In this document: positions 42,901-54,900 of the stretch, piece after piece | How the letters are laid out: the number at the start of each line of letters is the position of its first letter | Numbering within the stretch: the first letter of the stretch is position 1 | Assembly (NCBI RefSeq): GCF_040954835.1 | Contig: NC_090718.1 | Span: 13,965,532-14,029,531, forward strand | Direction: 5' to 3' | Origin: Lepisosteus oculatus | Taxonomy: Eukaryota > Chordata > Actinopteri > Semionotiformes > Lepisosteidae | Length of the DNA: 64,000 nt | Notes under the pieces: generated by a model | What the model saw: the letters and a program-made list of their open reading frames with translations, nothing else | Database searches by the model: none | Told to the model about the DNA's origin: nothing | Translations under genes and position numbers: made by a program

Positions 42901-45900
42901 TCAGGACATTGCCCTGTCTAAAACACAGAAATGGGTAAAGTTTCACCCTGATAGCTACCGCAGCCAATAGTAGTAATCTACAGAAACCAGACCATTCGTG
43001 CAGAGCAGAGTAAAAGCCTTCAAGTGCCTATTATTCAGTGACCTTGTTAATACACAGTTAAATGAAAGCAGGACACAAATTGTTTCCACTGAAGCTGGAC
43101 AGGCAGATTTTTTATTGAGGGACTTTTCTGAAATGTCTCTAGCTTCCTTGATTACAGGAAAGTAAGACTCTCTGACTAATGGCACTGAAAGCTTAAGTTG
43201 TGCTGGAACTGTTTTTAAAAACTGTGCAGAAGGGGGGGGGGTTGGTGACGTTTTTGTAATGCGATTATTTGGTTTTTACCTAAACCCTGTGTACTGCGCG
43301 TCTGTCTTGCCTTGTTAGGCTGAAATGTATTCAATGGAACTGCTGATCAGTGAAGATGTCTCTCCCTACTTAGAGAGGGAGCTGATCTGACAACATTGAG
43401 AGACTACAGTATCTGTCCCTAAAGTTTCTTATTCTCCTGCAGTGTGAGAACACCAATGACTATACCTTAAGTTTTTATTCTTCTGCAGACAATGCAAGAG
43501 TACATAACAATCCCCAAAGTTCCTTATTCTCCTGCAGAGACTAAAGGAGCTCTTTCTGTGTTCAGAGTGCTTACAGGCTGGGAGAGGCCATGAATGTGAG
43601 GCTGCTGATCCGAGTAGCAGTATTTTCCCTCTGGACATGGGGAGCAGTCTGAGAGGTCACGCAGTCCTGGCTGGTCACTGTAAGTCCCATTCGGACAGGG
43701 CCTTGGATTGGGATCCTTGGGAACAAAAACATAACATGTTGGTTCCAAAGGCGAAGTTCTACCATTTTCTTTTTCTTGACAAGTATATTAATGAGTAGAT
43801 TTGCAATATCTGTTTTAAGACTTGTTCCGTCTGGGAGGTTTTACAGCTGATGAAGTTCGAGCAGGTTGCTGAGTCAGCATGTGTAGGCTGCAAAGGAACA
43901 GGTAAAGGTTTATTCCATGCTGAAAGGGGAAGAAAAGAGAAACAATGTTTCAGCTGTAGAGCCTTCTTCAGGTGTTCAACGTTAATTGATGTTTTCCCAT
44001 CATGGAAGATCATCATATTCTGTATGTGCATCACAAGGGTATCATGAAGCCTGGCTGAAAGTGGGCTCAAAAACTGATCAAGCTGCCGATTAATTAGATA
44101 AAATGGCTAAAATGGGATAGCCCCAAAATCCCAGTGCTGGAAAACCCAGATGTTGACAAGTGCTGTTTTAGAACGCCCTGCCCTGGAAGGCATACGGCCC
44201 TTAGAGACTGAGGGACAGGTTACACCAGGACTCAGCAGTGTCTCTTGGGGATGGTCCCAACTGTTAATATTGGGGAAAGTACAGTAAATTCTAATAAAGA
44301 TGGTGCACAAATGTGATCTGAATACTTTGGCAGGGATCTGGGATTTTCTGTTTATGTCGCATACCTTGTTTGTAAATCTTGTAACTTGTCTGTTGTAGGT
44401 TTGTGTTGTGTCTTGCTTACTGTGTGAATTGTATTATTAATAAATGTTTGTTTAAAAAAAAAGATGAAATGGCTGGAGTGCTATGACTTTCTGAGCTCCA
44501 GATCTGGATATACTGTCCCAGAGCGACTCCAGAGTTTGTCAGAGCGAGAGCCAGAGTTTGCTCAGGAACTAAACAAGGATGAGTGATCTGCAAATTCCCC
44601 TGAAGCGGCACAGTGTGTGCAAAGGCAGAGCAGGGTCAGGGACAGGTCAAGAGGAGCTGTGCTGTGCTCACAATGCTGCCCCCAGGACAGTAAAACCCTT
44701 TGGGACAGAGGATGGCGGCGCGTTGGGGTTCCCTGTCCAAACCCGCTGAGCAGATCAGCCCAGCTGGACACACCATCGTGCTGAGCATCGCTTCCCGGCT
44801 GGTCGTCTCGTGACTGCAGTAGTGTCCCGGGAGACAGGGCGAACACGCAGCTGAGCCCTGATCCTTAAGAGCAGGAACACAAAAGAACGAGAATAAGAGC
44901 ATGCACTCACGAAACCCCTCCCCACAGCCATTGTGCAGAGAGTCCTACTTCACAATCACCGCGCCGATATCGGAAGTGTTTGCCCTGTGCTCGTCCTTTC
45001 TCTTGTGTTCCCTTGCTTTGTGCACAGGAGGCTGGGAGGCCCTTACTGAATAGCTGCCAGCCCCGCAGCTGTGGGGCTGGACGGTGGCCAGGTGAGGACA
45101 GGAGTAGCCGGCAGGACACAGGCTGCATTCCTCAGCTTGCTTCCCTCCCTTCTGCCTGCGGAAGGTCGACCTAGAAGCGTGGAGAGAGGACAGTGGCCCT
45201 GAGCACCACACAAAAATAATAATTCCTTAGACTTGAGCGCTTTTCTGGACTCTCCACTCAAAGCGCTTTACAGGTCATGGGGATCCCCTCCACCACCACC
45301 ACCAGTGTGCAGCCCCACCTGGATGATGCACCAGTACTCTCACCACACACCAGCTCTCAGTGGGGAGGAGAGCAGAGTGATGAAGCCAGTTCAGAGATGG
45401 GGATTATTAGGAGGCCATGATTGGTAAAAGCCAATGGGAAATTTGGCCAGGACACTGGGGTAACTCCCCTACTCTTTTCGAGAAACTCCCAGGGATTTTT
45501 AATGACCATGGAGAGTCAGGACCTCGGTTTTACATCTCATCCGAAGGACGGCACCTTTTTTACAGTATAGTGTCCCCATTACTATACTGGTGCATTAGGA
45601 CCCACACAGACCGCAGGGTGAGCGCCCCCTACTGGTCCCACGAAGACCTCTAGCAGCAACCTTAGCTTTCCCAGGAGTCTCCCATCCAGGTACTGACCAG
45701 GCTCACACCTGCTGAGCTTCAGGGGATTGTCAGTGGTGAATTGCAGGGTGATATGACTGCTGGAAGAACACACAGCTCTGCTTCTCTGAGTTGAGCCGTC
45801 CTGAGACAGGAAGTCCAGACGCAGAACAGGGCAGAGGCACAGAGACAGCAGCGTCACACACCTTTGCCTCTGGCAGCATGCACGGCCCGATGAAGACGAT

Positions 45901-48900
45901 GTCCCGGGACTCAGTAGGTGTGGCAGGAGACGAACCATCAGAACAGAGGTCTCGCACACTCAGGGCATGCAGCTGAGGTCACACAAGCTCAGGAAAGGAG
46001 CACTTGTCAAGCGATCTCTGGGACAGGTTACGCAACCTCTAATACAGGTTGCAACAGAGGTCACAGGACCTATGGGGATGCTGTAGAGGCGATGTGGCCT
46101 CTGGGACACAATGCAGGTCATGTGACTTTCAATACGTGTGAAGGCAGAGGTCACTTGACCTTTAGTACACGGCATAGCAGAGATCACGTGATCACACTCT
46201 CTTCGTAGCAGCAGCGGTCATGTAAGCTCTGGGATGCAACCTTTTAATATAAGTTGGCAACAGAGGTTACACGACCTTTAGTGAACTGCTAACGGTTCGG
46301 TAACCTGATTTGGGATGCAGGTTGGAGGTGCTCATGCGAACGGGACACAGCTTCCTCGGAGCGAGGAAGAGAACGAGAGAAGTGGGAAACAGACGCAGGC
46401 CAAGGCAGTGCTGCTGCTCACGCTGGGCATGGGCTGGGCTTGGCAGAGCCCTCCCGGCAGAACGACCCCTCAGGACAGGGACTGCAGTCCTCCGGCCGGC
46501 CACTGCCCATCCTGGTGCTGTACGTGCCAGCGGGGCAGGGGAACTGCGAGGCGAACTGGGTGCCTTCCGAAGGTGTGCGGCAGAAAGAGAGACACCAGAT
46601 TAGACACCGACTCCGTCCCAAGTGCAGCCATCTCCCACAAACTCAGGACGTTGATGGCGGTTCTTTGACTGCAGGAGGGCTCTTTACCCAGGGTAACTCA
46701 ACAGGAAGTACCGAGTCTGTATACTGGGGCTGGCCAGCCAGCAGGTGAAACTGTGGAACTGTGAAATCGTTCTGAATTCATACCTTCTGCCTAATGGAGT
46801 TTGCAGCAGTTTGGGAGGGACGTCAACAATAATTACAATCAGACTGGGCCGTAAATAATTCACAATCACTCCTGATTTCATTTCCTCTCCTAAAACACTA
46901 CAGATACTGTGTGTGATCCCCTTCTCTCATTCAAGCCAGGCAAGTCAGCCCTCAGACAAGCGGATTAAGCCCAATTATCACTAAACATGATAATAATCCT
47001 ATTGCCTGTTGTTTTTCCTAGTGAACCTGGACAAGGCATTGGCATTTGTATGGATGACCAACGTAGAGAGCAAATTCAATCCAGTCAGTGGGTAATACTG
47101 TTCTCACGTAGCAGGTGACCACTTTTTTACTTCGGAAAACAGAAGAAAACAGTCAACTGACACATTAACAAAAATAAATGGGTTTCCAAGAGCTCGGGCG
47201 CCGCTGGAAGTGCCCCAGCATGTCCTCTCCCGGGCCCGCGACCCAGGACTTACCCTCAGGGCAGTAATGCCCAGAGCTGCACCGGCCCGTCGGCGTGCCC
47301 GCACCTGGCAGGCAGTACCAGCCGCGGGGGCAGGGCCGGCACTCCCTCTCCGACAGCAGGCCGGGCCGCTCGCTCCACGTCCCCGCGGGGCACTTGTGCT
47401 GGGTGGGAAACATGGTGCCCGGGGGGCAGTAATGTCCAGCCAAGCAGGAAACCGGGGGTCTCTGGACACCTCCTGTACCTGCGCAACAGAGTGAGGAGCG
47501 AGAAAAAAGCCTTACCCAGCTCCACCGCTTGTGATGTAACAAGAAATTTGCATTTACATGGGAGACAGACGTGTAATTCTGAGCGGCTTATGGGAACTGC
47601 TTTGCATTTTCAACAGAGAAACAAGAGCTTCCAAGCTAGAGCACCGTCAGTACACAAACGGGCTGCCAGCCATTGACTCAGCGCAAACAGGATGGGGTTA
47701 TTCTGTCCGGTAAGCAAACAGCGTGACGCCAACAGGCGGCCTCCAGCCGTTGGCCAGAGCAAAACGACAATGAGAGGCAGTGGGGTGCAGCTCCGTCGGA
47801 GACGGGGGGGCTGCCGCTCACCCCGGAGGCAGGCGTGGCGCGCGGGACAGGGCTGGCACCGGGCCTTGTCCGCCAGGTCGGTGCGGTTGCTGTACGTGCC
47901 CGCGGGACAGGCGTTCTCGGGGGCGTTGGGTCTGGAGGAGCCGGGAGGGCACGTGAACCTGGCGAGGCCGGCAGCCGGAGAGGGCGAGAGAGAGGCAGAC
48001 GGTGAGCCCTGCCTGTGGGAGGGAAGGTGCCAGAACCTCTGGAGGCAAACCCCAAACAGTTTCATTTTTGTCCGAAGGATTGTGAGTGTGGAAGCACTCC
48101 AGCCTGAAAAGACAAGCCAATGGGACTCTCCAAAAACCTTGGTGTTCTTTAAAAACACGTTCCCTGCCTGGCATGACCATCATAATGTTCAGTAAATGGC
48201 TTTTTTTTCTCTATTAACTCTGCGTGTTCTTTGTGAACACTGGCCAAGAGTGCTGATTTGCCTGTCAATCATCATGAAAATACCCTTAGGGTTGTTTTCT
48301 TACCATCTCACTCATCATGACAATAATTCAGAGAAACACATAAGGGCACCTAGGGGGAACCTGTTCCTTTTCCTGTGAAATGAGTTGTAGGTGTTTATTT
48401 TGGCACATTGCTTCCATCTTCCAGGCAGTGTTGGGAAGTCATAAAAAAGGCAAACGATGATAGGCTAATCAGTTAAATGTAATCAAGGGGTGTTAACTTT
48501 AAAATAATGCATTACGTAGGGGTCTTTTAGCATACTGTATACAATTTTTGCCACCATGTTACCAAAAAGATATTGCTACTCTGTAAGTAAGATAACCAAA
48601 TAAGAGCAACCAAATGGATTCTGGGACATATAGGAAGGTCCTACATGGACGGGCTGAAAGAACGGGACATTTTAGTGCTGAAAGGAGAAGACCACAGGGA
48701 GGCCTGACATAAGGATTCAGACATCTCAAGTCAACCCAGAGGACCTCTTCAGAAAGTCGACACAATATGAAACTGCATTTAAAAGTGAGAAGAGGCACTT
48801 TTTTACACAAAGGGTGGTGGGAATATGGAACAACCTAGTCATAATCTGAAGTTGATACTTTAGTTTCCGTCAAGATGGCTCGGTGGCATCCTTGGATCAA

Positions 48901-51900
48901 TTACCTTCTGCCTACTGTAACAAACAGGCCCAACGGCCACCTCTAGTTCGTAACCTTTCTTACATTCTTGTGCCTCACCCAGTTCCTGAACTGCGAAGCC
49001 CAGCTGTTCCTGCGAGCTGACGCACTCACCCCTGCATGCAGTCCACATCTGGCAGGCGCAGGGCAGCCTGGGTGCAGGCCTTGCCGGGGTAACAAGCTCT
49101 GCAGTCGAGGGCTTCGTCCTGCCCCTCCAAAGGGTTAAACCAACCTGGCTGGCAGGGCACAGGGTCACTGGTGCCCTCGGGGCAGTAAAATCCTGCAGGG
49201 CACTTCACACACTCTTCCACACCTGCGCAGGATAAGAACATCAGCCCATATCAGACTGGACCTGCCAGTGCCACTACCTCTACCTCTGGGAGGGCTATAA
49301 TACAGTGTACTAGTATCAGTATAGGTGCATGCGTAATATATGTGGGTGCATGTAAAAAATGAGTAAGTGTGTACAAAAATGGGTGAATGGAATATTTATT
49401 TCAAACCCCTTTCAAACACACAAAGGTGTGTTGTTTTACTAGCAGACAATGGTCCCCAGGCCGAGACAAAATCAATCAGAGCTGCATTTTCTACAGTACT
49501 TTCCAATCCAGTTAACAATCCACTGCTATTTAAAATATTCAGCTGTGAAATCAAATTACACTTTTGGGAGGACAGTGGGTTCAGGTAAGTAGTGGATCTC
49601 ATCTGAACTACATTTCCCAGGATTCTGTGGGGAATCACCTGACACACCTTTGTCACCTGTCCAGTTGGAAGATGACGATCGGACAGGTGACAGTTTAAAA
49701 ACCAGGAAGCTGAGGCTTCTGCTTATGGAGGGGTGTAAAGAAACCAACTGATTGATGTCCATTGTGAGTTTAGACTACGTTTGTTCAGATTTGATGCAGG
49801 TTAAGCACCTTAGCTGCCTGTGTCAGAAAGTGATAAATTTTGTTTTTCCTGCTGTATAAATGATTTCACCTTATGGTTGTCTCCTTTGTGTCAGTTGTCT
49901 GAGTTCCTCCTTCCTAACACCCTTCTACACAATAGTGTTAAACCTCTTGAGGTGATAATGGATTAAAAGCAAGTGTGGTGATGTTCTTCAGCGAGCATGA
50001 TCACCAGAGCACTTCCTTAGAGAAAAACCGCTGCTAGCCCAGTCAAGCAGTTTCAGGTTTTGCTGAGCTGAAAGTTAGTGCATGAGCATTGTTGCTTTTG
50101 ACATAACCGGGGCAACAATTGAAGCTTTCTGCTCCAGTGTCATTCAATGCCTATGCTCTCTAGCTCCAGCTTACTTTCCAAAAATAACCTTAACCAACGA
50201 AGGAAAGTGGTCTTTTTATCCATGCTCATCCAACAATTGCAACCTGTGACCTTTCTGTTTGGGAGAAAGAGGAGTAAGTCGTGCTGGAGATGCCTTTAAA
50301 CTCTGAAAACCGGATCTACAGAACAAGCTTTGAAATGCCCTCCTGATCCTTCCAGGGCCCAGGGTGGTGGTGCACTGCTGTGGGTCACTTACTTGCAGCC
50401 CCTTGATGGAGAGTGAAGGTGCCCTTTGGACAGTTCACTTCCTTGGCAGTGCCAGCCGGACAGAACTTTCCCCTGGCACAGGCGACCCCAGACTCAGCTG
50501 ATCCTGAGGTGATAACAGACACCCCTTAAAACGAAATGCTGTGCAACAGACTTCGAAACCTTTTTGATCCATAACAATCTCCCTCTCTCTTGCAGGAATT
50601 AAATAATGAAACAGCCCTCAGACCCATTTCCTGCACCGTGAGACATCTGTTGGAGGCACCGTTTCTAAAGACAGGCAGTTCAAAACAATTAAGATAAATA
50701 AGTGTTTGCCGAAGAAGAGATGCTACAGTTTCATAAAACCAGTTTGAAACTGTGTGCAGTTAACAGCGCCTTCCAAAGCCTACGAGACTCATGTACAGTA
50801 TATATTTCATAGCAGATTAGTTACATTCATTGATAGTTCTCCCTCTGGAGAAAGTTGTCCAAGTTGGAATTATATTGTGGATCAAAATCAAAGGTAAATG
50901 CTGTTCCTTTCTCACCCTCGTCTCACAATGTGCCATCCAGTTCAGTTCTCCCTCCAGCTTGATTTTGCACATCGAAGAGACAATGTTTTGTTTCATCTAA
51001 CATTAACAGGCTGCAATGTGTTTTAAAAGATCTAGTAAAGATCTAGCTGTTGTCGTGATCTTGTGGACAACATGCACAGTGTTTGCAACGCCAGACTCCT
51101 CGCTGCACTTTGCCTCTGCGGTCCGTACCTTCGGGACAGAACCGGCCCTCCGCACACCTCTTGCAGGCTGCAAGGCTGGTCTGACCCAGGTGGCCTCCGA
51201 AGGTCCCGGCCGGACAGGGGCTGCCGTGGGGCGCCGCCGTTCGCTCCTCGCAGTAATAACCCCGTGGGCAAATGAACTGTGACCCGGGACGCTGAGCTGT
51301 GCCCTCCAGACAGTAAAAGCCTGCTGGCGCAGAAATCAGATTGGTGAATTTCCTTTCTGTTCAGAATACGTCTCCTGCTTCACAAACGTACAGCAAATTT
51401 TACAAAGCAATTGTAGCGATTCTTTTTAAAAAGGGATTTGTAAAATTGCATGGAGCTTTAAACACTCTTTGTACACTTTAAATGAAAATGCCTGTCACTG
51501 CTTTTAAAAGCTGCCTGTCTGTGATGGGGGGGTTGTTGCTGGTTGTCTTCCTTTTTAAGATTTAATGGCATTTTTTCGCCTTGAAACAGTAGGAGTTGTT
51601 TCCATACTTTTTTTTTATAGTTACAGAAAACAAGGACACTTAGAAATTTGCTTATCAGTGTGAATCTTTTCCATGACATACTTTAAATCTCTTGGGTCAG
51701 GACCATCCAATCCAGTTTGAAACTTGACCAAGTATTACATAACTGACCAAGTATTACATCATTTAAAATAGATGTACTATGCATTTAAACTTTGCAAGTG
51801 CAGCTAGAGTGAATTCACCTCCCTTCAGTGAAATCGATGTATAGTAGGGTTACAGTACCTGCAGGACAGGGGGAGCAGTCTTTTTGCCTCTGAAGGCCCT

Positions 51901-54900
51901 CCTTGGCTCCATATGTCCCTGCTGGACAGGGGGCAGCCAGACCCCCAGCACAGTAATAGCCTGTGAAATATCAGACAGTATGAAGTCACTCACTGTAACT
52001 TCAGCATGACCATAAATGGGGCTGCAGAATTTCTTCCAGATATGTATTTGCAACAGTAAATGAATAAAACTGAAATAAGAGATTCTCTTGCAGAATTTGT
52101 TGATGATTGGATGCTTTAAAGGGTTTATAAAGTGTTGCATGCACTTGTTTTAATAGTGAGTGGAGGATGGAAATGATCGTTTCGGTATTTGATTCTGGGG
52201 AAGTGGCGGGGGGTCGAAGCAGGTCCGAGGGAAAATGGGTCGTCAGTGATCCCAGGCGGATCTGAGTCCTGATCGAAGGAGCCCTAAACGTCTCATTAGT
52301 CCTCACCCAGAGGGCAGAGCAAGCACGCTGGGCCCTCTCCGTCGTTCCTGTACAACCCAGGGAGGCAGGACTCGGGCGCCCAGGATTTCGAGAGGCGTGG
52401 GTTGCGGCTTTCTGCCCGGGCACCTCCACAGGACATCCCGTTGCAGGGCTGGCACTCTGTCTGCCCTGGGGCAGTTACGTGCAGCCCAGGGGGGCAAGGC
52501 AGGGGCCCTGGGGTGCCCTTGTGGGGGCAGTAAAATCCTGTGGGAATGAAGAGGTTTTCAGACCCTGTTACAAAGAGAAGACTAGGGGAAAACAAAAGCT
52601 CTAAGAGGAAACCAGGTGTTCTAATTGCAGCTGTTTATCTTTGTGGCTCTTTGCTTTTTTTAATGAGTGTGGCTAAATGTAAATTTTTGTTATGTTCAAA
52701 TAATCAACTCTTAATATAAGGGATATGCTAATTTTTGAAGGGAGCTTACTTAAATACAAAATGTCTCGCGTATTACAAAATAATTAACCAGCGCTTTTTA
52801 AAGGTAGTCCAAAATCATAGAAATGCTGAAACCACCACCACTGTAAGAAGTTCAGGTCCTCAGTTTACAAAACACTCCTGCATTAATCATGAGGTGCCCT
52901 TTACTTATTTATGTACAGAGCTCATTCAGCAAACTGTGTCCTTTGGTATGAATTGCAAGCACCAGGAGCTACAGTAATCCAACCCCCAGAAGCCGAATCC
53001 TTTGTGAAGCAGGATGTGTAAAAGCCGCGCAGGGGGAAATCACTTATTCCAGTTTTCCTGGAAGCCTGACATATATATGACATATGTTAAGCAAATACTG
53101 GAACTCTGCCTCAAATTTCCCCCCCCATTCCCATATGACATTTGTTTTAAAATAAAAAAGAACGATGCATCAATTGTTTTTGCAGAACGTGAAATTAATA
53201 GCTTAGTGTCGTGATTGAAGGGCTTTAAACTCGTAGTAGTTTTTCTTAAAAATGATTTTCTTCAAGCTGCCATTTCTAAACAAAATGGTGGACATGGACA
53301 GACTATTCAAGGGTTTCAGAACATTATAATAATTCAAGTTTAAAAGTCATGACCTGCATAAATACTTCGAGGCCCATGCAACGCAGGAAGCCTGACATAG
53401 ACATGTTTCATTACATCTACTCATCCACATAATTGTGAATGGAAACCCATCGTTAAAATTCTTCTTGGTTTATTTAGTACCAGCTTGTGTCTACAATGAT
53501 CTTTACTCTCTGTCACATGTTGCTGATGGAGTAGCACAGCAGTGGCAGTAGCAAGCTTGTATTATCAGTTTTCCATGGTTTTAATCAAGTGGCTGTATTT
53601 TTGTCATGCTTCACCTCCTTTATCCAGCATAACGTTCTAGACATGCGCAGATCACGAGCTGTAACTGTGCCAGTTCAAACAGAAGCAGATGCTTCCCAGA
53701 CCTTTTTAAAAGGAAAGGTGCTGCAGACCTGCTTCACACTGGATTGTGCTTCTTTTGTGATGTGTGAAACAAGCTTATGAAAGCAGAGAAAAAGCTAGGA
53801 CAAGTCAGAAAAAACAGAATTATAGATCTTAAAAATGGTCCTACCTTTTTTTTTAAAAAGGTGCCATCAAAAACTATTTTTAAGAAGACAAGAATGATTA
53901 ATGGACTGCATTGTTTAAGGTACAATACTGTTTTGCTAGGCTGTGTGTAGGAAAGCCGGTATTTGTTTTGGCAGTGATAAAAACTATTGTGGCTTCAATC
54001 CCACAGATAAAAACATATTCCTTTGCCTACAGAAGATCCTGTTAGATTTTTCAATGTGTGACCAAAGTTAAAGGCTCGTCTTCATCAAATAGATTATAAG
54101 AAATAAGGCATAAGGAATGTGATATTTAGGTTTCATCTCATGGAAATTAGTCTATGAGGACTGCTCTATGTACAATTTCTCATGTCAAACTTGGTTCCAC
54201 TTTCATAAATTACTCTCCATGTCCACGTGGAATGAGTTAACAGATGAACCATCATCAAAGACCTCTGTGTTCTTCCGAAATTCAGTGTCTCTGCTGTAGC
54301 TACAGCATTGTCTTCCCCTGACAGTGGGGACAGTGTGAAACCATGTATTGTTTCTCATTGTTTTAAAGACAAGGGACAGTGCGTTGAGTGGGCTGCTTGC
54401 CTGCCGGACACTGCAGACAGAGGCCGCGGGTCACAGTGGAGTAGAAACCCTCAGGACAGTCAATGCAGCTGGTCTGGGAGGGGTCTGGCTCCTGCCCGGG
54501 TCCACAGCTCTAGAACCAGACAACAGGATTAGCACCCGCAACACAAGCCACCCAGTGTGCATCTCCCATGATCCAATTACTGTACGAGTGTGCATCTTGT
54601 ACAGTTATGTCAAGAGCCCTATGCTCAACAAGGGATGGTACATTGCACAGTGCCTTTGTCCATGAAACAGTACAGAAAGAAAGTACAAAACAATGGCTCT
54701 ATTAAAACTGTACGTTTAGGGTAATTCTGAGTCAAAGTGTGTGTTCCAGTGTGCTATATGAAGGTACAGGCTGGTGAGGTACCTTCATGGTGAGAAACGC
54801 TAATAACACACACTGGGGTGGAGCGGTGGCTCTGTGGCTAAGGATCTTCCTGTGGCTGGAAGGTTGCTTGTTCAAATCCTGTAGCCGGCAGAGGAATCCT

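Noticed and set aside
46017-46292. CRISPR-like array or a proven nuclear-receptor enhancer
   Set aside because: The units are degenerate and there are no unique equal-length spacers; binding cannot be judged from sequence alone.
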